A DNA stretch of 64,000 nucleotides from Mangifera indica (lineage: Eukaryota > Streptophyta > Magnoliopsida > Sapindales > Anacardiaceae), in contig NC_058152.1 in NCBI RefSeq assembly GCF_011075055.1, positions 9,300,001-9,364,000 on the forward strand, read 5' to 3'. Under the pieces are notes generated by a model, which saw only the letters and a list, made by a program, of their open reading frames with translations, was not told where the DNA came from and did not search any database. Position 1 is the first letter of the stretch, and every line of letters starts with the position of its first letter. Shown here piece by piece: positions 36,507 through 48,240 of this stretch. The translations under genes and the position numbers were made by a program.

Positions 36507-38903
36507 CTGGAGGAATTACAAAAAAAATGTCTTAACAGAGGTACATAATATAAGTATCCATCTTGATCATTTTAATTCCTTTGTTTTTTTCAAATCTGCA
36601 ACTTTTCAAATAGTGCAGAGTGTTGAGTAAACTTTAAATCCCAGAACAATTTTCAAGTCGGAGACACTAAATAAATTTTCTTATTCCATTTCGACAGGTC
36701 ATCTCAACACTTCTTGAGTCAATGGACAAGGCCAATGAAATAAATTCAAATTTCAAGGACTAGTACCAGATATGAGTCCATGAGAAGGAGCAAATACTTA
36801 GACCATGTAGAAAAAAATTCTACTCTGCAAGCAAGAAGTTACATCTGACAACTACAATATTAAGCACCTCCTCATAAGTTATGACACTTGAGGGGTTTAA
36901 AAAAATTAGCTCTAGAATATTAAAGTCCCTACTTTTAAATTATCAAAAAATCTCACTTTCTTTTTGGTTTCTGAATAGGAAAATAAATAGAGATCTTAAA
37001 AAGGGACAAAGAAAACAACTTTTTCTTTTAACAATAGATGAAAGATACTACACAAAATTAGAATAAGGGACAGTTCTCTGAAGCTATCCCTTAAATCTAA
37101 CTTGGATCAGAAACTAGAACAACACTGGTATTGGATGAAATTTAGCAAAATATCCATCATGTTTTAAGCAAGAAGCTATACCGTAAGTAATCCTCCAAAT
37201 TAAGGCAAAAAACATATCTTAGAAGTATAAGAGCAATTATAAAATGGAAACTACCGATCACCAGTCAAATGTTACAAACAAAAGTCATCTCTTAGCTGTG
37301 CACGCCCACCCTGAATCAATTCCTCAGAAATACCAGGCGAAAATGTCAACTATTTTGGCATGTAAATATAGTGTCTTCCACTCAAAAGAAAATCGCTACT
37401 TCTATGACAACAGGTGGCACTAAATTATCTTTCCCAATATCACATAAAAGAATTGTCACCACAAGCACGGAATATATATCCAATTTTTACAGCCAAACCA
37501 GCACAAACAGGATAACTTTACACCCCACTCCATAAACCGCTAGGAACTTTCATAAATCGTAAGAGGGCTGCATGTGTCGTGCTTTTTCAAGCTTTTCTAA
37601 GTGCTCTCTCTCTTCACAATTAACTATAAGTTACAAACTAGCATATGGTCAACAAAGAGTCGGGCATAAGAAAAATTCAAATTTTGCAGTTTCAATTGCA
37701 AAAATATGCTATAGCTTGCTCATTTCATCATGCCAGGAGACAGAATACCACTATCTCTAAGGGCAACAGAAATAAGCCCTTTAGTATTGTTTTAGCAATT
37801 ATGACAACTCTCCCCAGCTGCTCACTTGGCTTGACCAATTAAGCACGAAAATGTCAGTCAAAGCCATTCAGTTGGTTGGGATTCAGTTGTCTTGAACTAT
37901 GACTCAGGTATTATAGTGCTATCTCAAAATTTTTGGACTGTCTCCACTCTAACAAAATGAAACAATCCATTTATTTGTGCTAATATTCAATAATTTTCTT
38001 GTGGAAGGACAGAATGTCATTGCTAAAGTAACCGGATCAGTCACTTTTGAATACACTTGGTAATCCCTTCATGCATTGACCTTGTTTATATACTGCAGAA
38101 AAATTATACTTGATATTAGCACCCAGGTAAATGTACTCTTATCGAGACATATAGAACTAATGCACTGGCCTCTAAGAATTTCACCTGAGCATAACAATAA
38201 GAGACTAAAGACTCAAAAAGAGGCAGAGAACACTTATCCACGAGCTATCTGATGTGGATACAGTGCAGTCAAATTTCAGTTGCCTAGTAGATTGTCAATG
38301 CACTTATAAATAGAGCTCAGAAACTAAATATTGGTGACCTAAAACTAAAAACATATATAAACCATAAATCAACCACTAGGGGCATTCATATTATATCACT
38401 AAGATCATAATAATAAATTCAATTCAAAATCATCAACAAAATAATTGCCACTAATAAATTGCATCTACCAACAGAACATTAAATTGGCGGCTAAATCTCA
38501 AAGAAAAAACGTTACAACACCGCTAATCAGTACAAAACCGTTTTATTCTCTTTTTTTACTACAATAAACCTTAATTTATTTTCAACCCTGTCACTAATTG
38601 CAGAAAAAAAACCCAACCCACTTCAGATTTCAACGTCAAACTCACAGTAACTCAAACGATTACGAAATTTAACCTTTCAGTATATCAAACAAAATCTACC
38701 TCCCGAAACCCCAAAAAACCCTAATTCGAAGCTCAACAACTTCACTGTCCGTTTACAGAAGTTTCAACTTTAAATTCGAATAAAAAAAACCAAACAAAAA
38801 GAAATTAAAAATAAAGACTAAAAACAACGAGAAGTTCTGAAGAAAGTGAACTTTCTTGGCGGTTCAGATCGAAGAAGCAGAGAAAAAGGAACATAGGACT
38901 TAC
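36507..38903 (-). other. Probable long 5' UTR intron of the CCCH gene
   Basis: About 2.4 kb without a recognisable coding exon lies between a GTAAGT donor (38903-38898 in gene sense) and the acceptor at 36507. The ORFs in it are short and unrelated to any family. Long leader introns are common in plant genes for RNA-processing factors. Without transcript data the alternative is plain promoter sequence. Confidence 0.5.
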
Positions 38904-39030
38904 GTGGAGTAAAAGAGAGGAGAAACGCGTGCCCAATGAGAGAGAGCTGATATTGAAGGTGACGGAAATGAGGGTTTTAGCATTGTCTGGTCTAAGCAGA
39001 GCGAAAGCGAGAGACGTAGAGATAGAAGAA
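38904..39030 (-). promoter_or_regulatory. First (non-coding) leader exon and transcription start region of the CCCH gene
   Basis: In gene sense the sequence is CT-rich (TCTCTACGTCTCTCGCTTTC...CTCTCTCTCATTGGGC) and ends at an excellent donor, CTCCAC|GTAAGT at 38904/38903. The CT-rich composition stands out from the AT-rich surroundings. The upstream limit is an estimate. Confidence 0.5.
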
Positions 39031-39840
39031 GACTTTGCCTAGCTTACATTTAGCAATAGTCGCAAAAATATCTTTGTTAGATTCTGTGTGACAATACTCT
39101 TTCCCTTTTCGTGTTTGGGGTTGGGAGTAAATCTTGAATGTTTAGGGTTTGAAATTTTAACATTTTAAGTATCTCAATGGACTTTTAAGTAGTGTTTTTA
39201 TTCGATTAGTTAAATCTTAAATTACTCTATAATTTGATTCAATTTTATAATCTAATTTATTCTATATATAAATATTTATTTATTTAAAATTCGATTAAAT
39301 TTGATAAATTTGTTGAACTGAAAAAACTATTTGTAATTAGTTTTTCTTTATTTATATGATGAAATGTTAATTATTTAATTAATATATTTAAAATTATATT
39401 TTATATGTTTCGTATGTTTTATGTTTAAAAAATATGATAAATGTTTGATATTATTTAAAAAATATATAATAATTTGATAATAGGTTGAACCGGTTGGTTA
39501 TCTAATTGAACCGATCAAACTATGAACCAATAAGATGACTGATTTAATGATCGATCTAGTTTTAAAAACACTATTTTTAAGTAGGGTTGATTCGAACTGA
39601 ATTAAGCCGAATCTATATATGGGTTGATTCAAATTCAAAATGATTAGTTTGAGCTCGATTTTATTTGAGTTAGTTGAATATGTTATTGGAGGATGTTGAC
39701 AAGATACATATTGTCACTAATAGGATCCATTGTATTATCGACAAAAGTAATAGTATTGTTGATATAATGAATAATATTATCGAGAGAAATCAAACAAAAC
39801 GCAGCTCAATTTATTGAATTGAAACTTTAAAATTTTTAAT
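39031..39840. other. Intergenic sequence upstream of the CCCH gene
   Basis: No gene was recognised. Motifs such as TTGAACCGGTTGGTTATCTA and TTGAACCGATCAAAC near 39480-39520 look like subterminal repeats of a hAT-like element, but I could not find its ends. Confidence 0.35.
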
Positions 39841-40020
39841 GGCCAAAGGACTATTTCCCACCGAAGATATGTTGCATTCCCAAGTTTTCCTTCTTTAATT
39901 TTGATAATCTCAAATACCTACTCATCAACAGTTAAAATCTCAAATCCCAAGTTTTTGATAGTTTTAAATTAAGAAGTTAAAATCTTGAAACACGGTTAAA
40001 ACTTATGGTTACTATTCATT
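39841..40020. mobile_element. Truncated MULE-type element (left end only)
   Basis: It starts GGCCAAAGGACTATTTCCCA then CCGAAGATATG, the consensus terminus of the long-TIR family. It continues through CAACAGTTAAAATCTCAAAT as other copies do, but similarity fades by about 40020 and no right terminus is present. Confidence 0.6.
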
Positions 40021-40309
40021 CCTCCAAAAAATGTTGTTTTTCTTAAATGGTGTCTATAAATCCTAAAGGCCTAACTTGACTTTAACCCAATAGACTACCT
40101 AATTTACCTAAGCCCATTAACTAATTAAATGCCCAATAACCTAAGTTAAAAACCAACATGACCTTTAGGCTTTAAAAATAATAATTTAAGTAGCCCATTA
40201 CATAACATATAACTTAAATAAAAGCTTAGGTTTTAATAAAACAAGTCTTAGCCCATTACAAAAAAAAAATGATAATAACATAATCCTAAGTCTAACCAAG
40301 GCATGCTTG

Positions 40310-40630
40310 GACGTCTTCCCTTTAATGTTTCCTTGATGGTCGAATATGTCATACTACTCTTAGATTGGGCTTTTATCCACCATGGTCGATTCCTCTACTC
40401 TTTCTTGAACTGAGAACTAGATCAAATTAACTAGTCCCACGGTGGCTTCCTTGACCCAATTTACCTTCATGATGCTTGACTTGGACAAAAGCTTTTTCAT
40501 AAGTCCATTTAAGGCTTGTTGCAACTTCTTGGTTCAACTCCTCGTAATTGGTTCTACTAGTATTTGAAGTGGATCAACCCCGTGGCTTGATGTTTTGATT
40601 GGCACTCTAATGATGTCTTCATCAGAAAGG
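40310..40630 (-). pseudogene. C-terminal tail of a Ty3/gypsy polyprotein, broken
   Basis: The minus strand reads VPIKTSSHGVDPLQILVEP, then ITRS, a stop, and TKKLQQALNGLMKKLLSK. This matches the GPITRARAKKLQ-type tail found at the end of plant gypsy pol proteins. One in-frame stop and no neighbouring integrase mark it as a remnant. The sequence upstream of it in this orientation is interrupted by the hAT element at 40842. Confidence 0.5.
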
Positions 40631-42251
40631 CAAAATGCATGAGCATCCCTAACATATTTTTCTTTTTTTTAGTTGTGGTCAACCTCGATAGAGCTCCTAA
40701 CAGTCAAATTTTCTTCTCGGTATACGTTCGATTGGACATTCCTTTTAAATGTACGGTCATTTCTCTTTTATATCCGAAACCTTTCCAAAATTTCATAATC
40801 ATGAATGTGGAATTTAACAAAGAAATGAACGAGATCGTGACTAGGGGTGTGCACGGTCCGGTTTGGTGCGGTTTACAATATTTTTCAACCCAAATTGAAA
40901 AAAATGGTTTGAAAAAATTTCAAACCAAACCAAACCATTTCAAATTACAAACCAAACTGAAAATATACGGTTTGGTGCAGTTCCGTTTACGATTCAAATC
41001 GAATAAAAAGTATTCACTTTCAATTTTTCAAATTCAAGAAAAAATAAATGAATAATAACCATGATTAAAAGACATAATTAGTGAAAAATCATTATCGATG
41101 TCTTCCATATGTGAAATTTAATAAAATTATAATAATACTATCATAGCATGTTTAATTTATAGTAATAGCATCATAAACACAACCCTAAAACAAAGCACAT
41201 TCAACATATGGCCAAGAAAAAAAAAACTTTTTAATTTTCCAAAAACTTTTTAATTTTCCAAAAAATAAACTTGCATATATAAGTAGCACCATTTCCGGAT
41301 AACATAACTATGGACACATTTAGAAAGGATACAAGAATCTCCACATAGAAAGTAAAGAAACAAATAAACAGAAATAACATAAAGCACTTTAAAGCTGATT
41401 TGTAACACACCCATCAGGGAAATGGTAGCCTTTTCCTGGCTCCAAATGCCCTAATCCGATAATCTGCATGCATGCATCCAACAAATGCCCAACTAAGTAC
41501 AGCCTGCACAAGCAGAAAAACTAAAAGTGCAGTAACATGAAAGACCTCATAAACAAAAACTAATAATTTAATCATAAAACAAAGAAAATTTATATAATTA
41601 AAAATTCAATTCTTTGAACAAAACCCAATAATTAATTACATTTAATATCAAATCATGTCATCATAAACACATAAAATTCACTATAAATTAGTCATGAAAC
41701 CCAAAGAAAAAAAAAAATGCACAAATACTCTATACAAGAACATAAGATTTAGGTGAAAAACTAATACAAGAAAAATCACCCAAAGAAGATGGAGAAAAAT
41801 TCACTAAGAGATTAATTTTGTTCTCTCTATTTTGCAAGACTCACACTCACTCTTATACACCTAATCTCTCCCTTACCACAACAAATCAATGTTAATATTC
41901 ACATCTCAAATCCATACTTTCTGTATTCTAACAACCTTTTATCAGGTCGCCACTATACAAAAATAATCAACTAAACAATTGGCAAATAGGAAGATAAATA
42001 AATGTTTCTTACACGTTCATACCTGGCAAGTGTTATTGATGAATGTAGAATCAATTAAAATTCATAATCAAACATGTCTTATTAAAAAAAGTACCTTATC
42101 TCACTGAACGTATTCTTTTAAATATTATTTTCAGAGCATCCACCAAAATCATTCATTGAGAACCTAACAATATCTGTTAGAAACACAATAGAATTTAAAT
42201 TATAATCATATTGAAGTATAAACGTATACAAATATAATTAAAATTATATAT

Positions 42252-43759
42252 TCAAAGGGAGTGACATATACCTTTCTCTAACTTTTCTACATCTTCAAGT
42301 GATTCATCCATATTTTCTTTAGGGACGCAACGAAGCCAATCTTCTGTACATATAAGAGCTTGTACAATCTTTGGAGATAAAAATGTTCTAAAGGAATCAA
42401 GAATGCGACCTCCCATACTAAATGCAGACTCTGACGTGATTGTGGAGATAGGAATTGCCAATACATCTTTAGCAATTTGTGCAATAGTTGGAAATCGAAA
42501 ACTATTTAGTTTCCACCAAGCCAAAATGTCAAAAGAAGCACCATCCTCTTCAAGATCCTCATCCAAATACTTATCTAGCTTAGTTTTGTTTTCTACTATA
42601 TTTTGGCTTGCCTTATGCTTCTTAAATAAATTTTTAAGAAATAAATCTTTTCTTAATCCTCTTTGAGTCTTAGTCTGTTGACTTGAATCAAAACTTATAG
42701 TAGTTGCACTTGTACGCTCAATTGGCTTTTTATACTCATCAAACAATTCATTCAAAGTTGATTTCACCTTACATTGGACCAAAGTAGCCATATCATCATC
42801 ATACAATTGAGAAATCTCAAAATTCACATATTCAAGTTTGTATCGAGGATCAAGAACTACAACCACAAACAACAAAACATTTAGTTTCCCCGGATTTCCC
42901 CAATACTTGTCACATTTCTCTTTCATTTTCCATGCCATTGAAGCAAAATCAATAGACTTAGCATTATCAACAGTGACAGTCATGACTTTTTCAATACCCT
43001 ATTCAAGCAAACATTTCTCAATTGTCTTCCCAATTGATTGACCAGTGTGACTGGTGATAGGAAAAAAATTTAAAATTTTCTTATGCAATTGCCAATTATT
43101 ATCAATGAAATGACATGTGATGCACATGTAATTAATCCTTTGTAAAGATGTCCATGTGTCAGTGGTAAGGGAAATCCTATTACAATTACTCTTTATGAAT
43201 CTTCTTAACTTCTCTCGTTCCTCAATGAAAATTTCATAAGAATCTCTACCAATTGTAGTACGAGATGGAACTTAAAATCTATGTTGCATTTTCCTGCAAA
43301 AATCCCTAAACCCTTCTCCCTCAACAAACTTAAAAGCAAGTTCATCCTTTATGATCATTTTTCCTAGGGTTTTTCTCAATGAAAGTTGATCAAATTTTCC
43401 CGAATTTACACTATCAGTTGCACTATCTCCTTCAACAACATTATAATTCAATATTTTTGCTTAGGGTCTACTTTATTCACATCATTTAGAGGATTTTTCT
43501 TATACCTTGACAAATGATTTCTTAGTGTACTTGTTCCAAGTTTTCTTGGGGAACACTTGTACACTTGACCACAATAATTGCATTTACATTTGTTTTCCCC
43601 ATTAGATTTAAATTTAGTAAAATGCTCTCATACCTTAAATCTTTCCTTCATAAATTTTCTTTTTGCTACTGAAGAATCACTATCATTGCTCTCAACTAGA
43701 GATAAGGAAGATGAACTTCCTCTCCTCCTAATGGGAACTCATCATTGATGTCTTCCATC
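42252..43759 (-). pseudogene. hAT transposase (RICESLEEPER/DAYSLEEPER-type), disrupted
   Basis: An N-terminal BED zinc-finger region (about 43540-43630: NKCKCNYCGQVYKC then TSTLRNHLSRYKK) has a stop just before it where a Trp is expected, and a Tyr where the last metal ligand would lie. A central part shows SLTTDTWTSLQRINYMCIT (about 43140-43190). The longest open frame, 42983-42252 (243 codons), starts at VTVDNAKS and jumps to AWKMKEKCDKYWG, so about 200 residues of the catalytic region are missing. It then holds a complete hAT C-terminal dimerisation domain (LAWWKLNSFRFPTIAQIAKD, SESAFSMGGRILDSFR). At least three further in-frame stops occur. Non-functional. ATG at 43759 is the likely ancestral start or second-exon start. 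Confidence 0.88.
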
Positions 43760-43774
43760 TACAAAATTTAATGA

Positions 43775-44206
43775 ACTATACATTAGATAATATCATACTA
43801 ACATTAATTAAAGAGATTAACCTTAAATTAATTAATAAATTGAACCCATTTGCCTTTAAATTTTACCATTTGATTAATTAAATCATTTGATTAATTAACA
43901 CAAACTACTTACTTTCCTACACTATACATTAGATAATATTATACTAATATTAATTAAAGAGATTACCCTTAAATTAATTAAATTGAACCCATTTACCCTT
44001 AGATTTTACCATTTAATTAATTAAACCATTTGATTAATTAACACAAACTATTTACTTTTCTATACTATACATTGGATAATAGTATATTAATATTAATTAA
44101 AGAGATTACCCTTAAATTAATTAAATCGAACCCATTTACCCTTAGATTTTATCATTTAATTAATTAAATCATTTGATAAATTAACACAAACTATTTACTT
44201 TTTTAT
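43775..44206. repeat. Three-copy tandem repeat, unit ~144 bp
   Basis: Units begin ACTATACATTAGATAAT at 43775, 43921 and 44064 (spacings 146 and 143) and end near AACACAAACTATTTACTTTT. Copies are highly similar, with small differences such as CATTGGATAATAG in the third. They lie between the transposase start and the right end of the hAT element. Confidence 0.92.
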
Positions 44207-44703
44207 ACTTATATTAATGCAATATATTCATACAACTTTAAGTTTTAATATTGTAAATTAACATCAGTTGATAATAATTTGGCCAAATCTCCAAATCAAA
44301 ATGTAATATTAATATATTACTTTAATGTGTAGTAAACACGTCTAAAATTTATTGAAAAGTATAACCTATTAATGAAAATAAAGAATATGATGATTAAGCC
44401 AAAATAGATAACAATATGAACAAGAATAGATGCATCATTGGGTTCTAAAGTAAATTGATGACTTACCGGCGACGATGATGAGTTGAGCGACGGTGAGTTG
44501 ACTGGTGCTTCAGATGAGAACTTAGACCAAAAAGATGGTGATGGCGTTATGGTTCCTTTTTGCTGAGAAAGAATCACAAAAATTTAAAGTGTGTTGCGGT
44601 GCTGAACGCAGGAAAGGGAGAAGGAAATTTTCGTGGAAAAAAAAGTGAGGTATTAGGTGCCAAATATGTTTTATTTTTAAGAAATAGATTACTGCATTAT
44701 TAT

Positions 44704-44724
44704 TATATATATATATGTGTATGA

Positions 44725-44809
<85 letters not shown>

Positions 44810-44906
44810 CATGTATATGTATATATATATATATACATATACATACATGTATATGTATATATATATATATATACATATACATACATGTATATGTATATAT
44901 ATATAC
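44704..44906. repeat. Compound (TA)n/(CATACATGTATA)n microsatellite
   Basis: A pure TA run is followed by about three repeats of ATACATACATGTATATGTATAT blocks. Tyr-Ile-rich open frames in all frames here are artefacts. Confidence 0.9.
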
Positions 44907-45026
44907 ACACAACAATTAACATAGCAGTTAGCAATTCATATATGCATACATACAAAGAACAACAAAGACTCATAAATACACATAACAACCAATACAGTAT
45001 TTTACAAATATATACAACCACCACTA

Positions 45027-45029
<3 letters not shown>

Positions 45030-45097
<68 letters not shown>
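45030..45097. repeat. (TA)n microsatellite
   Basis: About 34 TA units immediately inside the right subterminal region of the hAT element. Confidence 0.95.
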
Positions 45098-45098
<1 letters not shown>

Positions 45099-45247
45099 GG
45101 TTTACGGTTTGGTTTAGTTTGAAAACCATTCAAACCGTAACCCAAACCAAACCGTTTTATAATCCAAACTAAACCAAACCGTAATTTTCAAACGGTTCGA
45201 TCCAGTTTTATGGTTTGAACCAAATTATGCACACCCCTAACCGTGAC

Positions 45248-46059
45248 AGTGTTAAATTTTGCCTATGAATGGGTGTTCATTGAATTTGCCTTTGCATTCT
45301 CCACAAAGCATGGTAAGAGTTAACAAGGAAAACTTCTCATGAGTTTTCTTCCCAAAGATACACGAGCACGTTTTGTTAAACACACAGACATGTATGATGC
45401 TTTGAAATTTTGACCATGTTGACTTTGCTTTAACTTGAATGAGGGTGAATGCACAAGGTCTTTTCCTCGTGTGTGACTTGCAAAAAAGAAGGTACACAGG
45501 CGACCTTATATGACACATAGGCGTGCATGTCTTGTTCTTGCATTTTTCAAGTTGTGTCCATTTGTTAATGTTTTTAACCCAGTCCTTGGACATTGTTTGA
45601 CATTCTAACCTAGGTTTTTATTATCATCAAAATACTTAGGGGTCTAACAATCTCCTCCTCTTTAATTGATGATAAAAAACAAGTTTGAGTCAAAATTTTT
45701 GACAAGGAAAAATGCAATTGAAAATGCTCCCGCTAACATTATTGAATATTTGCAAACTTTGCCAAATTGTTTGTCAAGTTTTTAAGCCCAAAAAATTTCA
45801 TTATTGACTCCCCCTTTCTTTTAGTCTTAATGAACAAATTTTAATTCAACTTATCTCTCCTTCTTTTTGGCATTAATTTAAAAAAACTGGAAGGATAAAT
45901 TAAGTTTGAATTTCCATTTGATTACCAATATAAGGCCAAACAACACCAATTAAAATCATTCTCCCCTTTACTTAATACCTATGTACTCCCCCTAACTTTA
46001 ACACATTTTAATAAACATATTTACAGAGTTTCCTAGTTAATTCATATGTAGAGAGCAAG
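45248..46059. other. Repeat-like sequence on the right side of the hAT insertion
   Basis: It should be contiguous with 40630-40833 before the hAT insertion. A 113-codon minus-strand frame (45252-45593) is unrecognised. The phrase CTAACAATCTCCTCCTCTTT with a following A-rich run suggests an old retroelement. Confidence 0.3.
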
Positions 46060-46480
46060 AGAATATATATTTGGAGTCTAATTTCCTAGTTAATTTCAGT
46101 TTTCTAATTGTTTAAGAGCTTCATTTGCTTTAAGATTTTTAGTTAATTTAAGAGTCTTATTTGTGTTTGTTTTAGAAAATTTAATTAAGTTAAGATATTG
46201 TTTAAGTGTTTGGATAAAATAAGGAGTCGTTATTTGAATAAACCTTATGTAACTAGGAATAGTAGTATTAATAGGAATAGTAAGCGTCCAAATTGTAAAA
46301 GAAATCCTATTTTGCTACATTTTAGTGTTCTTCCCAATATAAAAGGGTGTGACAAACTAAATTAAGCAATTAAAGTTTGAAAAATAATTTCATAAAGTGG
46401 TATTTATCTTTATTTCAATTCTCATCTACGTAATTAATTTGTTTAGTGCTAAATTCTTACCGATTCCTATCACTCTTCTT
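46060..46480 (+). mobile_element. Possible solitary gypsy-type LTR
   Basis: The T/A-rich text with repeated GTTAATTT, GAGTCTTATT and TTAATTAAG phrases, the TATAAAAGGG box at about 46339 and a downstream U5-like segment look like a plant gypsy LTR. Neither a primer-binding site nor a second copy was found, so the ends are estimates. Confidence 0.3.
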
Positions 46481-48085
46481 TTTTCTTTCTTACATTGTGG
46501 TGAATCAACCTAGTTTCTTCTTGTTTATGGTGAAATTCTTACCAAACAAGGGTTGCTAGTGCTCCTTGTTTTTTTTTTTTTTTTGTTTGATCTTTGATGC
46601 AAACTCTCAAACTATCCTAAAATCCTTACAAACATTACCTTAATTAACCACACACAAAAACTTTGATTTTTGGGCACATGAAAACCCTATAATGGTATTT
46701 GAACCCAAGGGTACCCTATAGTGGTGTCATTATGGGCTCAACTAAGTTTTGGTTTGTTCATATCTTGTCCTCCAAAGCGACACTCAACTTGGTGAAAACC
46801 AAGTGATCAATAGTGATAGGTTTGATTTAACTAACCAAGACACTTGTTCACCAAAGTGGAAATGGGTTGAGTAAGAGACACGATTAGAGTTATATGCATT
46901 TGTTGATGTATTAGTGATATATAGTATTCACTCTATTGATACTGAGAGTTAAAGTTATGTGGTTTATAATTAAGGCTTTAGGTTTAAAGTTATGTTAAGT
47001 TTAGGGTTTATGGTTTAAAATTTGAGGTTATGCTAAGGATAAAATATGATTAAAGTTTTATTGCCTCAGTTAACTGCATTTTGAATTGTTTAAATTCCCA
47101 AAATGCATACAACATAGAGAAGTACATAACTACTTAAATTTATGTTTAAACCCGCAGGTTACCCATAATTATTGATTTATTAAGTTTAATATTTCAATTT
47201 TTAGTTATCTAATAAAATTCAAAGAGAAAATTAATCAAATGTTTACTAAAACTAGAAAGATGGCAAAATATCATCACAAAGCTCTTGTAGGTTGATTAAA
47301 ATGTCAGTATAATTGGAGGATGGATGATCAAATGCAAATGAATAAGTATCTAGACAGAGAAAAAATTATCGAAAAATGACCAAATATCAGCATAATTTGT
47401 TTAATTAACACCCAAATAGATGTTTTTAAGCAGTGTTATTAAGCTTTCAAAGCCCTTAAGCATCTCACTAAAGAAAGAAAGTATAATATAAATGTTGTTT
47501 ATAAATGGTTTTATATTATGAGTAACTCATGAGTGTTTACGGATATACCTGATCTGTCTATAAAAACGGGTGTTATATAGGTATGAGTCTAAAAACTTAA
47601 AGTCATACTTGTTTTTTAGGTAGATATCCACGGGTAATACGGGTAACCCACCTGTTTTTTATGGCACCCCAAAAAGTCCATAAATGCCCTTAATTTCTTT
47701 ACTTTTTTAACTTTAAGAAAAATCAACATTTCAGTTGTTTCACTAATGTTATACAACCCTTACCATTTTGATCCTAAAACAAATTATTATTTTTTTTTGG
47801 AAAAATTAAAGCTAAAAACAATCATTGCAAATAATTTGAAGAACATAACACAATTAAACAATAAAAAAAATGCAGATTAAAATATTTATAAATATTTTAA
47901 AAATAAAGAATAAATTTATATTTGACTACAAATAGTCTCATATTTCAATTTTTTTAACTTGATTTTTAGCTCCCACTTAATTGATTTTCACCTGCCATTA
48001 TTAATTTTAGCTTTTATTTTAACAATTTAACCTTAATTTAAATTTCTAAGAATAACATTATAATTTCTAAATACGCTTAACTCAA
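46481..48085. other. Intergenic sequence, no gene seen
   Basis: AT-rich spacer. At about 47530-47660 GGATATACCTGATCTGTCT, GGTATGAGTC and GGGTAATACGGGTAACCCAC resemble the interior of the hAT element at 9555-11185 (both have TATGAGTC(T/C)AAAAA), so a related fragment is likely. Confidence 0.4.
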
Positions 48086-48240
48086 TCAATAAAATTATAT
48101 ATACCTACTTTTAATACACAAATAGATATATATCATTATGCGATTTAATAATTTTGAATTAAGAATAAAAAAACTCAATAATATAATGACACGTATGAAT
48201 ATATATTTATTTGTTTACTCAAAATAGATAAGCATAATGT
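48086..48240. mobile_element. ~160-bp MITE, family A copy
   Basis: It starts ATCAATAAAATTATATATAC and contains the family core GATTTAATAATTTTGAATTA then AGAATAAAAAAACTC. It ends TTTACTCAAAATAGATAAGC. It is more diverged than the 30797 copy. Confidence 0.65.

Larger units (their letters stand above)
40842..45239 (-). mobile_element. hAT transposon, near-complete but inactivated (4.4 kb)
   Basis: The terminal inverted repeats are TAGGGGTGTGCAC on the left and GTGCA(C)ACCCCTA-type TATGCACACCCCTA on the right. The 8-bp target duplication is ATCGTGAC (40834-40841) and ACCGTGAC (45240-45247), one mismatch. Both ends carry clusters of AAACCAAACC/GGTTTGGTTT subterminal motifs, the usual transposase-binding regions of hAT elements. 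Inside are the transposase pseudogene (42252-43759), a 144-bp tandem array (43775-44206) and two TA-rich microsatellites (44704-44906, 45030-45097). It split an older gypsy-like sequence. Confidence 0.9.

Noticed and set aside
45252..45593. 113-aa Cys-rich minus-strand protein
   Set aside because: Cysteines are not in a known pattern and the region is old repeat sequence split by the hAT element.
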